NCBI RefSeq assembly: GCF_031877795.1 | Contig: NC_133931.1 | Span: forward strand, 70,531,429 to 70,595,428 | Length of the DNA stretch: 64,000 nt | Reading direction: 5' to 3' | Origin: Strix aluco | Lineage: Eukaryota; Chordata; Aves; Strigiformes; Strigidae | Shown: positions 44,561 through 59,999 of the stretch, one piece after another | How the letters are laid out: each line of letters opens with the position of its first letter | Numbering within the stretch: position 1 is the first letter of the stretch | Made by a program: the position numbers and the translations under genes | The notes under the pieces: model-generated | What the model saw: only the letters and a program-made list of their open reading frames with translations | Database searches by the model: none | Told to the model about the DNA's origin: nothing

Positions 44561-47500
44561 CCCCTAATATTTACAAAATACATATGATGAACTGATCTAT
44601 TTAGCATGAACCAAACCTTTTATGTCCTCAATGCTTCTCTTTCTGGAAATGCATAAAGGAAAAACAGTCCTTTTCACTTGGCTAGCGCTCAGCACTGTCC
44701 CTTCCCTCCTTGCAGCGTGACATCAGGAAGATCAAGGAAACTTGTACCCTCTTTTCCCCAGAAAATCAGGTAGGGAGGTAGGAAGCCAGGCCAGGAGACT
44801 TGCTTACTGTTTAAACTGGCTTGTTCCCTAATCCCTCTCAGAAGTGTCCAGAGAACTGATGTGATCTTGACAAGCCTTCCAGCTCCATCAGGCTTTCCAA
44901 CAAGACATGGCTCTGTCACCAAGTCTCCAGTTAGCCTGGGGATGTAGTGCTCCATTCTGCAAAGCAATGGTCTCCTCAGCTCAGGAAAACACTTATTACT
45001 TACATATTCTTATCTTTGACAAGAGGGCAGATTGGGTGCTACACCCATGAGCGCAGACTGCACAGACGTGGCCAGAATCAGCAGCAGCAGCTGAAGTTGG
45101 GACTTAGATTGAGAGGGTGAAACTGTATAAACGTCAGCCCAATGAATGTTACACTTAGCTTCTCAGCCTCCAAGTTTACAGTACAATTTTTTTAAATTTG
45201 TTTTTTTAAAAAGGTTATTGGGATGCCAGCAATGTACTTTGGTCATTGAAAGATGGATGGGGAATTTGTATAAGGAGAATCAAACACAAATCCTACAGAA
45301 ATAACCCCAATTTAAAAATTTACATTTAATCCATATCTGACTCAATCTGCAGTTGGTGGGACATCAGGTTTTCTTCCATCTGAATGGGGAAGCACAACAT
45401 TGGAAAGCTGCAGAAGAAAAGAAAGTGGAAAATAAGACAGTAAAAATTTTGGTTTCATAAGAGGACAGAGGTCAGTTTTGAAATACAGTGTGAACGCTCC
45501 TATGGGATTTTATTAAATAGGCAAAGAAATTCAAGAGAATTTAACAACAGAAAAGTAATTGAACCAAGTAAAAAAAAAAAAAAAGAAAGAACAAACTATT
45601 AATTCAAAAATTTCTGAAGAAAACAAGCAAGCCCAAGACTGTTCAACAAGATATTTGGATATATTTTATAGGCTTTAAGCATAGAAATGACCATCATATC
45701 ATCTTCTTGGGGAAACTAAATTTCACACATGCTTAATTAATCAAATACCTTCCCTCAAGCCCTGGGCTGTGACATTTCAGTTAGTCAAAGGCAGAGGACA
45801 GCAGAGACCAAGACACTTCCAGAATGGGAACCTGATTAGATGTATACTCAACAAATACCCTCACAGCAAAGAAACAGTATTGTATTTCAAGAAATGATAT
45901 CTTGCTTCTGTAGGATCTCTGGATGCTTTTGTCAACAAGATAGTAATCCCCTACTGTCAGAGTTATTTTCCACTATGAAATTCCTGTTGCCAGTGATCAA
46001 GTTACATCTTGATCTTTTCAAATAAGCTGAGCGAGATGAGCTCTGAAAGCCTCATACCATAAGACTTGACTATTTTGATCTCACATAGCCAAATATTTTG
46101 AAAGAGAATGCCCTGAAGAAAAGTTTTACACTTTTTCCCAAAACCAACTTAAATATAAAACCCATAACTTTCATGAAAATTGCTTTAGACTAGATGCTTT
46201 TAACCACAATTTAGCCTAGAAAGAGGCAAAATGTTGAGAGGCTCTTACTACTTTTATTCATCACTTCCATTTTCTTGCCTTTAAGTTTGGTAAATTAATT
46301 GCAACAACTTGACCTCTACTTATACTCAGAAAACACATCTTTTTTTTTGGTACATTTGTACTTTGAAATTTTATAACAGATTGCTTAGGCAAAGTTATTA
46401 CAACCTATACAGTAACACTTACCTACTGCAATCATTGATTCAAATCTTGTCTCACTCAAACTTCTAGTTTCCGTCTATGATTGCTTAAATATCAGAAGAT
46501 GTTTGGGTATTTTTCCCCTTCCTATTAGTTGAAAGACTTTCAAATTTATAAAGAGTTTCCTGCAATAATTTCAGTTAGAACTGAGAAATAGTCTCCACCT
46601 AACAATTTAGGAAATGCATTATTATATTTTTTCTTGTTAACTCTCTGGGGAAAGATCCTCAAATAAAACTGATGTGTTGTTAGCATGAGTTGTTCTTCCC
46701 CTTCTTCCCACATACATACAGTTTACAGATTACATACAGTTCCCTGGAATATTTCATATTTAGAATTCAAAGTCTTTTGAATGTTCTCACTAATTTTCAT
46801 AACTGTATCATAATCCTGAACTGGTTGAACACAATAGCCAGTAAGGCCTACACAACCAAAACATTCATGGCAGGCAAACCTTGACCAGCTTTTCCCTCTT
46901 TCTATTTGCTACACTTGCACAACAGCAGAGTTGGAGAAGCATGCATTTGAGTTGACACTTGTCATTCTCTCTAATACAAGTCAAACCACTTTTCATGCCC
47001 GCCTTGGTCTAAGGGATGACGATCACTTCGGACACCAGAGTGAGAAAGAAAAGGCAGGGATAAAGTGAAAGCGATTTCTTTGTCTGTCTAGGCTTGGACA
47101 ACACAGAGTATTCTGCCTTGCCCATTCCCACCAAAAAAAAAAGATCCCTCTCCCCAGACTGTCACTCCATTTCTGCCCTCACTCATATTCCTTTACCATG
47201 TCCTCAGTGCTCCCACTTATTCAAGCTAGAGAGGATCACCTTTGTGGGAGCAACACTAAACAGTGCAGAGGTAAGGATAACATGAGCAATAGACATGTGG
47301 GAAGGGGAAAATTGAGTCTGGTGAGAGGGACCGTCCCTGAAACAGAGTTTTTTCTGCAGGAAGCACCGGCTTTGGTCTCTCTGTGAATTCATTCATTTTA
47401 ATGAGATTTTGATTCTGTCTTGGAAGTTCTTTTTCCCTTCCCAAATTTCCTCTTGGAGAATCCGAGTACCATCTCAAGATCAGGCCTGGGGTGTCTTTAT

Positions 47501-50500
47501 TAGAGTAACTTAGATAGTAGAAAATTAAATGAATGGGAGAAGAGTTTTAATTTTCCTATTGGTGACTCAATACATTCTTCACAACATTTACAGAGAGCAT
47601 TTCTGGTGGGAAGGAAAAACTTTCTGCTTTGTGAGCTTTTATTTTCAGTTAAGGGAGTCAAAATTACAATCTTCAACCCCTTTCTCATCTGAGACAATGC
47701 AGGCACACCTGCCTCAGCCTGGGAGCACCTGAAAGTCCACGAGCATCTCATTCACAACTCTAACTCTATCCCTACTGCCAGTCATTTCTAAGAAAGCTCC
47801 CAGGACTTCTTTGGGGATCTCTGAGAGGCCTGAAACTGCTTTGTGCTATATGGAGAAGTTCCTCCACCAAATTTGTGCAAGGCCAGGTCCACCTTCTCTT
47901 TGCACAGCAGGGAGAGCACTCACTGGTAAGAGAGACCAGGACTCAGTAATGGATTTCCCTCAGGTACCAGGAAGCTTCCTAAATTCCTGGCTCAGAGCTA
48001 TTCTGGACCAAAATCAGCCTGACCTTATGTCTGCAGAAGGGGTCAAAATTTGGATGGGGTATCATTAAATCTGAATTAAGACACAGAGAAATCAGCGTGA
48101 GTGTGACAGCCTAACCTGGTAGTCAGAGCACTTGGTGGGCAGAAAGGAACTCCTGGAGTATATTTAATGGCTGTTTGATTATTTAAAATGTTCATTCAAG
48201 CAGAAGCTTTAAACCATGCCTTCCCTCTCCTTGCTGAGTGCCCCAGCTCACAGACTCAGGAATATGCCTGGGTCTTCACACACTTTTTCCATCTGATCCA
48301 GCAGACTTCTTGTTTGTACAACTCAAAGCACCAGAGCATAAATGGGAAGGTATGGGCTGTGCTATCCTCTGCTCAGGGAAGCCCACAGGCTCCTGCTGAG
48401 GGATCCCAGGTGCCAACTCCGATTTTCTCAGGCAAAGAAAAGGCTTCACACCAGGCAACCTAAAGACTCAGTCCCCAGTCATGCCAGAAACTGTCAGAAA
48501 ATCCTAGCTTGAACTAGATGTAAAGAAGTGTTTGATGGGCAAAGAAAACCACAGCACATTTCCACAGCCTTTCCTGATGGATGCCTCTGGCAGATCCCCA
48601 CTCTGTGCTCTGGCTGCTTGGAGTCCCCTTCTGTGGCATGTACCCTTCCTGTTGGTCATGCAGGAGGCTCAGGGACCTGCCCAACATAAGATACAGTTAC
48701 GAACTATAGCTGTGGCATATAACTTCTCAGGATTGCATTGTACCTCTAGAAGAAACCGAATTTCAGCCAACATTGAAATGCTTTCCAGCCTCGGAAAGTC
48801 AGTCGCTGCTTTCTGAGCCAGCAAGTACCCTGAAGTCCTGTGGGAAGCCCTGATATTTCTGAAGAGGCCTCGAGTCTAAATCAGCTGAGGGAAATAATGG
48901 TCGTGCCTTGAAACTGGGCATAAAAACATATTTTGTAAGGGCTAATCTTCACGTTGTCCTGCACTTCATTCCCTATTCCTTTTCGGGATTTCAGCCAGAA
49001 CCCAAGTCTGTATGTCTTTTCAAACAAACCACAAATAATTTTCCCTACTGAATTTGTTTGCCATTGTAGTGACACTATTTTACAGCACACCAAGAATTTC
49101 CTGAGTTTTTTTTAATATTATAACAATACCTCAGTTTTAATTACTTGAACAAAAGGGTTTCAAGTCCGTCAGAGTGCCTTTCAAGGCCTGCAAAGATATT
49201 AACTGATTCCATAACCAATTACCTACATTTTCCTTTACTTATTGCAAATGTGACCTTTTGTTAGAGTTTGATTGCAAGTTTCCTGCTGTGGGTATATAAC
49301 TATCTGTGTGTCTGAGAACGGCTGCCCTCCACTCATGTGATGACTGCTGTTAATTTTAATACACTTTGATGGCTGGAGAACAAATAAGTGTCTGTGACAC
49401 AGAGCAGAGACATTTGAAGGTGGATAAACTACCACTTTAATGAGTAGAAATCAGCAAGTAAAGGGGCCTTCCAGTGACAAACCAGAAGACCTTCAACCTA
49501 AGCAAAGTATTTTTCAGTCTGGAGGGGATTAAAAAATATTCCTACTTTCTGTATACAGGTAGAATAACAAAACACCCCATAAGAATGACACTAATTATAG
49601 AAAAGAGGAATATATAAATGAATGCTCTCAAGAGATAATCTATTCCTCTTATAAATAAAACTATCTGTGAGAAAATATTTCAGAGAAACTATTGCAGTTG
49701 TATATTTTTATTACCTGTTGATAGTAATTCTCTGACATACAAAAAAATTGGTTTGTAGACCTGTTTTCTCCATACTGGCACTGTATTATTGTTGTGCTTT
49801 TTTTTTTTTTTTTTTCTCTCTTGACTCCAAAGACAATCCTCAGGCTAAAATCCTACCTCTGAAGAAAAATATACTGACAGATTTGTTGGAGTCCAGAGAG
49901 AGCAAGAATGAAAATTAGGAAGCTGAAAGGATTCACTTGCAAGACAAGATTAAAAACAGTTACTTACCCTAAGTAATGATCAAGGTGAAACGTATTAATT
50001 CTTTATAAATATTTAAATAGTATGAATTCTTAAAAGTGCAGGGAATAAATTAACAATAGCTAAAGGAGTACTGGGATATTAGAAAGGTTGTAAATTGTCT
50101 AAAAATATGTAGACCAGATCATTTATTGTACAGGAAAAAAAAAAAATTCAAATTCTTCAAAGAAAATGAAGAAAAAATATTTTCTGCTTATGTAAAAAGA
50201 TATTGGACTAAAGTTTGGCTCTCAAAGCTGCATTTTTTTTTTTACTGTTATTTCCATTAAAAATACACAACTGCACAGGGAGGTTCCATTGTGCAAAACC
50301 AGGAGACAAACAGAAAAGCCTTGCACTCGGGCTCTTCTTCTCTTCCTTTTCTATTTTTCCTTCACAGTTTGTGGGTGTCTTCTGGAACCTAAATACTGAT
50401 TTGTTATCACTAGTGGAATAGTTTGCAGAGTGCAGCAACATCTCTGATTACATGTAAAAAAGGAGGAGCAAGCAGAAAAAATTTTCTGAATATTTTCTTT

Positions 50501-51298
50501 ATTACTCAATCACCATTGAACGGTTCCCCAAACTGATTAAATGATCAATTTTTAGCCTACAGAATTATCTTTCCTTATGTTCCCAATCACTGATTAGAGT
50601 GTGTCATTTCTTTTCAGAAGAAAAAATCAGTTTTTATCTTGTTGCTTCCAGAAAGAAATTCCATCTTTGCATTGACTCCAGAATCTACCACTTGCCTGGA
50701 CCCTTACTCCCTTACTAAACAATCTATACAATAATAAGAAAAGTTTCAGATTTGTATGAGGACTTAGGGCCCTCTACAGTATTTTAGTTTCACAGCCTAT
50801 AGCTGACTTGTTTAATGTTATCACTATTAATTAAATAAGCAGAGGAGGGCACATTGCCTTTAAGATGCAAAATACTTCTCGTTATAAAAGTCTTTTTCAG
50901 TAATAATTTCTGCCAGTCTCTTAACATTTTGGTCTGAAATTGCCCATGTGGAGTCAGATCATTTTATTCTAGTTGCTGGAAGAGAGAATTTCAGCAAAGA
51001 TAACACAGCTGATTCCAAGAGTCAGGTGAGCAAAATTACCATGCTTCTTATTCCAGCTCCTCCATTCAGTGACAGTGTCAAGAGGACACCCTGCTGTAGT
51101 TGACATTCTTCTCAGAAAGCAGGAAAAAGCTCTTGGGCTGGCCCCCATCATCACTACTTCATCCTTGCTAAGGTAAATGTTAATGGTAAATGTCACTTGA
51201 CAGTCACTACCATGATGTGGTCCCACACTTTAATGGGACTTGCACTGTTGGCACACGCTATCCAGAGTCAGTCATCCAAAACTCAGGGTGCTGCTCTC

Positions 51299-51323
51299 TT
51301 TTTTTTTTTTTTTTTTTTTTTTT
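51299..51323 (+). repeat. Poly-T tract (about 25)
   Basis: A long T run in unique DNA; it could be the remnant tail of an antisense retroposon, but no body is recognisable. Confidence 0.85.
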
Positions 51324-54300
51324 GTTTCTGTCTAGGTCACTGGGAGAACATTGTCTTTGTCCCATTACCTGAGTAGTTCCATGGCTGATAGGTAGTTGGC
51401 CTCCACCAAAATTGGCCTTCTACTCTTCTAATGTCAAAAAATGCCATGAGGTGGCTACCAGCTCACACTAACCTCTTTTATTCTACTGATCCTGGAAGTG
51501 GCCAGCAGTCATCCATAATGCACCACTATTATCTTACCAACTAGTCAATGAGCTTTTTAAGCCTCCTGCCTTGCATATAGGTTCTCTGTTAGCAGTAAAG
51601 TTCTCTATCAGAAAATGTTTTTTCAGGACATTAATAAATATTCTCTTTAGTGCACCAGACTGGATCCCTCTAGGTACCTGGTGCACACATGGCTGTCTGG
51701 AAAAGGAAGCCAGTTTCCAAAGCAGCAGTCTAATGGCAAGAGCATGAGGGCAGGCAAAGCTTGAGCTGTCAGAGCTATACTGGTCACAGGACAGGACTTG
51801 AGAGTAAGCTCATTGCCAGCTTGTATCCAGACTTGGCCTTCTTCTACAGGGCAACTATCTGACACGCTACATAGCATTTTGGAATACAAATTGACACACA
51901 AGGAGTGAAAATGACCCTGAGGAGGATGAGCAAGGTTTGTGCTCAGCAATAGTCTCAGACTGGAACTAGCTTATCAGCCAACAGACACAGTCAAAAGAGA
52001 TCTGGCACACAAGTCCAAAGACTTGGGTGGCATTTCCAAGAGGAATGACTGGTAACAAGGAGTTCCACACAACTTCTTTAAAAATCAATGTTGAATCCAT
52101 GTTCACACTGAATAGAAACTATCCGTAAAAGAGAGCACTTTGTAGAACATTTTTCACAAAAAGGTTCAGTCAGTCTTGTTTTTTGTATCAGTGTGACCTG
52201 TGATTTTTTTTTTCCTGGTTCTCAGTAAGTATTACTAAAGCAAGCAGGAGGGAGGAAGTGCTTATATTGCGATGGATACTTTTTTAATAACATATAATTC
52301 ATAGCCAGATGTCTGCCACTCAAGGTCATGAATCCTAGACTGTGAAATCCAGTGAAATAACAAATCTTACCAAATCTGCTATATTAAGGGCAAAGAGCAT
52401 TTCAAATATAAGACAATCAAGATGAGTTAGAAATCAGAATGATACAAGATGCAAAGCTACATGTCTTTGAGAACTGAAACTGCTTGCTGTTGGCACACAT
52501 AGTATTTTCACAACACCTTGCAGAACATCTCTGATCTGTATCTTTCTCCATTATCATCATCCTTGTCTTGTTTTTATTATTTTCCAATAGGAACTTATTT
52601 AAACATTTCAGGTTTTTTTGATCTCTTAGAACTGAATTTACCTTTTTTTTTTTTTTTTACTATATCATAACCTTCTAAAATCAATTACAAAAATATTGAT
52701 AAAACCAGTAAGGAAATACTAATAGCAAAGAAAATTATGTATTTCCAATACACACCTATTAAAATGCAGTCAGTCTTTACAAATCACATCTTAGAAGTTT
52801 TACTGTACACTGTGAAGTTTCTTTATGAGCAATAAAAAGGAAAGTGTGATGCTTTGTATCAGCGAAAAAGTGTTACTGGACCAGCTATGCAATGACAAGG
52901 GCTTTCAAATCGATTTATTTTTTGGTCCTTCCTCTGCAACAACAGCCCAATTTTAACCACGGTATAGATTGAGATAGATTGCCACATTAGTAGCCACTGG
53001 TCTTGCTGGTGAGGCGGAATGACAAGAGGAATCGCACTGCTTTCAGAGACTAGAGGTATGGTGTGTGCAAGATGGACAGGATGGGTGGGCTTCAGTTGCC
53101 TAAGCATTGTCACCTCATGCTATCTGAGATGCCCCAGGGCAGCCACAACATCTGCATGGGGCTGGCAGGTCTGAGGTAGGACTTTACAGAGATCTACTCC
53201 CTTACAAAACAGCAAGTGGAGGCCAAGCAGGCTTAAAATGTCAGAGCCAATCCCAAAAGTGATACTTGACACTCCTGTTTAGACAACTGAATCTTCCCCT
53301 CCTCCTTGAGTATTCCTTAGTTTGACCTCCTTGGAGTGCCTGGGGCTGTAACTCACCTTTCACTCCATTCCTACTAGAAAATGGAATTTCTCCAGAGATT
53401 TCAATGAAACTGAACCTTACATCCCAAGATTTTGATTCTTTAGTTACTCAGCTGGGGAAGTATTGAAAAGATTTTCTGTCTGTTTCCTTTCTTTCTCTTT
53501 AGGAGTTCACAGAAATAATAGGATGCAGTAGCTGGGTCCTCACACCTCACTTCTGGTCACCATGGCAGAATGCAAGGGAACCCCTCCTGGAGGTGTTAGG
53601 GTTTGCTAACAATTTTCAATCTCTTTTCGAATTAAATGCCTAACACACATGACCTCTCACAAAATAAATAAAAGCTACTGAAATCTTTGCTATCTTATAA
53701 CATTGTTCAGTGGTGAGTGCTCTCAGTTAGGAGGTGAAAGATCTGCTCTGAGATACTTATTAATTTGGAAACAAGGAGCTCAACTCAGTTCTCCTATTGG
53801 CCAGGAGACTGCCTGCAGCAGAAAACCATTGAAGAATTGCAGGTGCAGCCTTCCCAGGCTTGACAGAGCTGTTCCATCTCATGTTAATAATTAAATATTC
53901 ATTGGAGCATGGACCAGAACCTGACTCTCCCACTTCCCAGGTGATAGCCCTAATTACATGCCTATGTCATCAATCTCTGTCTCTGCTGTAATGAATTGTC
54001 ATTATTTGTATATACTGGAAGAGTTTAACAGGAGACAGCTCCCCTCCCTCTTCCCCTCCCCTCTGAATATCTGACAGCCAAGAGGTTGCAGCACTCTCTC
54101 TGGCACAGATGAAGAGCTGGGTTCAAGTCGTTCCTCTGAATCACACAGAGTACTGTATCTGAGGAGAGTTGCATAAAGAATAGCCATAGTCAGTGAGATA
54201 GCCCTTGAAGACTCTTCTTTTGGCTGAGGGAGACTGAATCTGGCAGGAATTCGACCGAGGTCATTATGAAGAAGGATCCTGACCAGGTTGGCTGTGGATA

Positions 54301-57300
54301 TGCGTTTGTGCATACCCATTAGCCACTAAACTAGGGCTTTAACAGTCTTGTTAGTTCCTTAAGACTAGAGTTATGCACCAAAAGGAATGCATGGATGTTT
54401 AAGTCTCTTCGCCCATCTAGCCCTTGTTATCTACAGCATTACCTGTGGAGGTATACATTGTTTCAAATAGTTTTCTAATGAAAAACTATATCAATAATCA
54501 ATACTCTGGCTCTATGCTCCTCTCCCTTCAGGTGTCATTACACAGCCCTTGCCACTGACCTGAATAACATAAAGATTTCACATTAAGACTCACACAAAAG
54601 ATCCTTCAGACTCTATAATCACATATTGCCTCTCCAGGGCATTTTCTACAATGCAATACCGTATTTTCATATCCATTACTCACATTCTCTGTAATACTTT
54701 CAACACTAACACTGTTGAAATTACTTGTGCAAGCTTTAAATAGGTTATTTTTACTATACTAAGTAGGTGTTTCCCCAGAGTTTCCATAGCTAGATGCTTC
54801 CTGAAATACACCACAAGAGCATTTCTTTATCACAAGTTAAGAGTCTGTTAATGCTTACTTTTTCTTTCAGAAAACAAATGAGATTAGAACAGACACACTT
54901 AGTACTATTTATAATAGACTCACTAGTTCTGTGCACCCACTGTGTGTGCAGAATTATTAACTCTACAGTTGTAGAAAAGGTTTTTCTATTACACTCCAGT
55001 CAAAAGAGAGCATAGATTTTATTTTCTTTACATGACATCTTTACACATTAACCTCTTTTAATATTGTAGACTCTCTCTTTAGTGTCTGAGTGCTTTGGCA
55101 AGGCAAGCTGCAGCAGGGAGCAATGCAGTCCCCACGTGACTGGAGGAGGCAAGGGACAGAAGGTGAGCTTTACCCCTTGCACACCTGATCACATACTGAG
55201 GCATGATCCTTCTTGTCCCACCATACACTAGCCAGGACAAGGCTCCCACTCACCAGCTGCTGCATGGTATCACAGATTCCTTTCAGCGATGTGCATCTGC
55301 CTCCTGTGACCAAGATGCCGAAGAGAAACGGCAATGCTGTCCTGTGGATATCCCAGTGTTGCCACAAGGAGCTGGAGATGAGGACTACTGTGCCCTTATC
55401 CCTTTCTGTAAATCTGCACCTGCAAATATTGACTGAATTCTATTACAGATAACATGCCCCTAGTCAATCCGTGCCCATACCATCTATCTTTGGTCCTTCC
55501 CTGTTGCATCGATCATGTTTGTTTTAAAAGTAATTAGTATGTAAGGCAGCAGTAATTAAAACATTGCTTTATAAAATCCATTCAGAACTGTAATTTTGAA
55601 AACAGTCCCATCTAAATCTTTTGCACTCTAATTGTGCTTTTTCTAACAGCAGTTACAGCCATGTCACCCCAGTGAATTATTTGGAATTACTCTTAATTTC
55701 ACCGTAACAGAAGTGACAGGAGAATCAGGCTTTGTGAATCAGACTTTAACACGCTCAGAGGGAGAAAAACACTGAGGGCAAAACTGAATTTTTCCTTTGT
55801 TAGTGCCAGTATTCAAATGTCATGCCCTCATCCCAGCATGGTCTTTGTGAAGCCAGAGAGATGTGCAGCAGGACAGCGTATATTGATTCACAAGGTCTTG
55901 TGGGACCAAGGAGAAAGTTTCGCCTGCAGTTGGGTATGAGTGAATGGCACACTGCTAGAGCTTGGATCATAGTGTTTCTACAACAGTAAAGACAGGAAAA
56001 GTAGTGAGAACATCTATTAGGACTCAAGTGTGCTTTCTGAAATACAGCTATAAACACTACTGATTTCATATCTTTTCATCCATATAGGAGAAAGATGAAC
56101 TTTACCTCTGCTTATCATTGCTTTAATACTTAAGAAACTAAAAGCCTAGCTGTGATCTCCCATATATAAGAAAGAAAACGTGATGAAAAATATGCAGAGC
56201 AAGAGAAGGGAATAATGTTGGCTGAGCAGTTGACTTGGCTACTGTGCAGAACATACTAGTACATCTGCCTTATCACATTATTATTATTGTGGTGGCTTGC
56301 CATGCCATCTAGCAGGGACTCAGGGAACTACCAGCTCTGGGGAGGAGGTGAAAAGGCAACACAAAAGCAAGGCAAGCAAAAAAGTTCTGGAATATATATT
56401 TACCAAGAATAAATCTAAGCATTTGCATTTTTCAGATAAAACAATTTCTGAATGAAGAGTAGCTTCTATAAAAAATATTTTTAACCTTTAATTCTGTAAT
56501 ACAGACAGAGCACTTTCACAAGTTCACTATTCATTGTGTGAAAATATTTTTTTTCTACTCTTACATCTCCCGTGTTTGCTCATTTTTTCTAATATTAAAA
56601 CAGAAAATCTGCAGTTGTATTTCCATGCGGCATTACTCTTTCATCTCTGTTGTGTTCATTTTCTTAATCCCTTCTCTGAATTTTTTTCTAATACTTGTCT
56701 AATCCCTCGTGCTTCTAGACCAATACTGAGAGTGCACTCACAAGTGGCTTGTGAACACCACCAATGACCAGTTAAACTACACAACAACATCTGTCTAATG
56801 TAGTTGCACTTTATTCCTTACTGGCATGCAAAAATGGCTTGTTAGACTTTTCTTTTTTTTTAAAGGGGTAATATTCCATTTTTAAAGTTAAAGTCATTTA
56901 CCATCCAAGAAATTACTAATATACTAATATACAAATCAAAACAGTACATTAAGGCAAACTTCATCACTACAGCTTCTTACTTGAAGACTGTATTTTATAT
57001 TGCATGAACAAAATAATATTTCTGTTCTCTTTTTAAGCATTTTCTGAAGCAGGAAATTGGTATGACAAACATTTTTTCTGTTGTTCTTAATATAAAGCTA
57101 CAGCCATTCTATCACTTGGCCACACAGGCAAAGCCTTTCCGAACCTGTACATATACCGGTGTCATGTTTGCCCCAGGCAACTCTTAAAAAGACTCCAGAA
57201 TGTCCCTACTGCTGCCCCTCTACCTCTCACTGGGAGCCCAAGCCTCTGGCATTATATAGACATTGATAATGTTGACATTTTTCCTTCCTTTTCCCTCCCT

Positions 57301-58288
57301 CTTCCTCAATTTCTACTGTATCTATCTTCCCTCTTTAGCATGAATGCTTTATACTCCACACCTTTATCCCATACGTCTTTTCTCCTCACTTTAGCAGTTT
57401 TCTTTTGCTTTCTTTCTTGCAACGCATAGCAGGTCCTACCAAAATGTGGTTATGACCTCTCCTGCAAACCGAAGCATTTTGGCTGCATTCTCCCCATTGC
57501 AGCTACCAGGATCACCATCACCACCACAGACAGTTTAGGGGAAAAATTTGGACAAGATCTGCTGATGACTCCACCACTGTATTTCCTTCAGTCCCCTCAT
57601 CCAGCAGAATGGGCTGATAGGGAAAGCAAGGACACAAGCTCTGGCTAAAAGCCCCAGCACATGACTCCAGCCTCACCCAGCACTGCTGTTGGCCATGGAC
57701 CTATTTCTTCTTGGTCGCCCTGTGAACACAGGAGCATCAGTCCCTAGAGAGTGTATCAAGTGTGCCATGTTGCTGCCTGGCAGAGCCCATATCTGCAGCC
57801 ACATCTCTTGGCATACCATCCAGAAGTGCCGGGGTCCCTACCCATCCTGACCCTGCATCTGTGGTCTCCTGGCTCTCAGTTCATCCCATTTGAAAACGTA
57901 CATATGGGAATTAAAGATAGGACCTCTTTGGCCATGGCAACACTCTCCAAGAGACAGAGAAATATGGTTTTCTCCCTGGCACTGAAGGAACCCTGCTAGA
58001 CATGAGGGAGAAGGGGAATCAGGTTGTTGGGTTATCTGTGTCCCTTTCAGCATATGGGAAATCTTTAAATCCTACTACTCATCTGCCCCAGGATACTCAT
58101 CTCCCAGCCCAACCCTCACATTGGGCTGTACCAACCTCACTCTCCGCCTCCTGCTCTCCTGCCATTAGAAGTTACAGACAATATACTGGTTGGAACATGG
58201 TGTCAGAGGGTCTGAGTCTTCACTGACAACACCAGGACTCCCTCTACCAGCTGCATTATTCCACTAAAAAATTCAGTGATATTCTTCT

Positions 58289-58316
58289 AAATCCTAGGGC
58301 ACAAATCCTAGGGCAC
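58289..58316. repeat. 14-bp tandem duplication
   Basis: AAATCCTAGGGCAC is repeated exactly twice (58289-58302 and 58303-58316), followed by a partial AAAT. Confidence 0.85.
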
Positions 58317-58559
58317 AAATTTGGAGGAACTGTCTTTCATCTAGGGGGAAGGTCAGACTTGCAAGGGACTTGCACCCCTTTCTTTCATGATGTAATCTAA
58401 CAGGTCAGTGCGGGTACTGGCTCATGTTTCCTGGCAAACCACCACTGAACAACACCTGTTGTCTCCTTGAATGATTACAGTGTCAGGCACTGCCGGGAGG
58501 ACTTCACTGGTATCCATCTCTTCATTTGCTTTGGACTTTTTAGCCTTTTTCCCACCCCT

Positions 58560-59780
58560 CCTTTTTCAGTTATCTTCCATAACAACTGGTTGATTGTCTT
58601 CTTCTGTAGCCCTGTATCATGTTCCCTCTCAGTCACCTTTCTTCCAAGCAAGAGTCACAGCCTGTTTAGTTTTGCTTCACGCAGAACTTCTATACCTCTG
58701 ACCAGTGCTGGTGTGAGATGCCTTGATACAGGGTTCTGCAGATGCTTTAAGTTTACGCAGGTTCAAAATGGATTGAACAAAGTGAGAAAAAAAATCTGTC
58801 TAGTGCTACAGATTACAAAGACATGACACCAGGAAATTCCTGAGCTATGTGAGTGAAGCATCACTACATGTAGCCCAGCATATGGTCCCCAGCTGTCAGA
58901 GACAGGTTACTAGATCTTTGGTCTGTCCCATCAAGGCAGGTCCTACATTTTTATGTCTTACTCTCTACTTCCTCTAGGTTTATTACATCTTTTCAGAAGA
59001 GAATGGGGAGTAACAATAATTGCTGACAGTACTCCAGAGACAAGTGCATTATATTTTATATGGGGTCATAATGATTTTTTGGTTTTCTTTCCTATTCCTT
59101 CATTAATCATTTTTAGATTTACCTACTTAGCATCACTAAACACATAATCAAATTTTTAACAGAATTATCCACAACTTCAGTGTTCTTCCTTGCATAGATT
59201 CCTCCCTTGTCTGCATAATTTTACATTCACCAATATTGAATTCCTAAACCATTTTACAATTCAGTTAATCTGTATCTTGAAATTCTTCTGCCACTCTTGT
59301 TACTGCCCTCAATAATTTTGTATCATAATTTTTTCATAATAGTTTTTATTTTCTTTTCCAAATGATGCATGCACACACTGAACGATATTACAGATTCCTG
59401 ATGTATTCTGTCACAAAAACCTACCTCTTCTTTACATAATTTTTCCCTTGTCTCCTGGACAGTTATTAGTATACAAGAGGACCACACAACAAATCCATTA
59501 CTCCAGATGCCTGTAGTGATGAAACTACCTGAATGACCCCAGAGCTCCTGTAAAAGATGCATTTTACTACATTACTTATCTTTCACATCTTTGCTACCAA
59601 TGCTGGCTTAGATGACATAGTAAATATGAAAATTATTAGTTCAGCAACTTCTTGCTCGGATTCTTTTAAAACCGTAAGGTGAATCCTTGTTGAAGCAGAC
59701 TGTTATATCTAATTTAACAATTTGCTCTATGGTCTCTGAAACTTCTGTTCAAAATTCAGTTTACCAGACTAATCCCTTAA
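58560..59780 (-). mobile_element. Degraded CR1-type LINE, antisense
   Basis: On the minus strand, the segment around 59650-59700 reads IHLTVLKES, a decayed form of the CR1 reverse-transcriptase motif IHPRVLKEL. Lower coordinates (about 59220-59340, with CAATATTGAATTCCTAAACC and CTCAATAATTTTGTATCAT) resemble the antisense 3' part of ancient CR1/L3 elements. The order (RT at high coordinate, 3' region at low) fits a minus-strand insertion. It is shorter than a full RT plus 3' region and all frames are broken. Boundaries are approximate. Confidence 0.5.
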
Positions 59781-59999
59781 AAAATGTCCAAAACCAAACA
59801 AAAGTAAGCAAAAAAACCTCAAGTACAGAAAAGGAGTCTCTGGCATGGAAATAATGATCTTCAAAGACTCTGCTTGTATGAACAACCTCTCTTCAATCAA
59901 AAATGATTGTAATTTTCTATTATATCTTCTAGAACTTTTCTGTATGGACTACTGATTTCCGTTTCCTCAGTTTGCACACAGAATAGTTAGCTAGGCCTC

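Larger units (their letters stand above)
44600..58450. other. Gene desert, no gene recognised
   Basis: About 14 kb of unique-looking AT-rich DNA with homopolymer runs (poly-T near 49799-49815 and 51299-51323; poly-A near 45570-45584) and a short tandem duplication at 58289-58316. Open frames are short and lack known motifs. No RNA gene, exon or identifiable transposon is apparent. Confidence 0.45.
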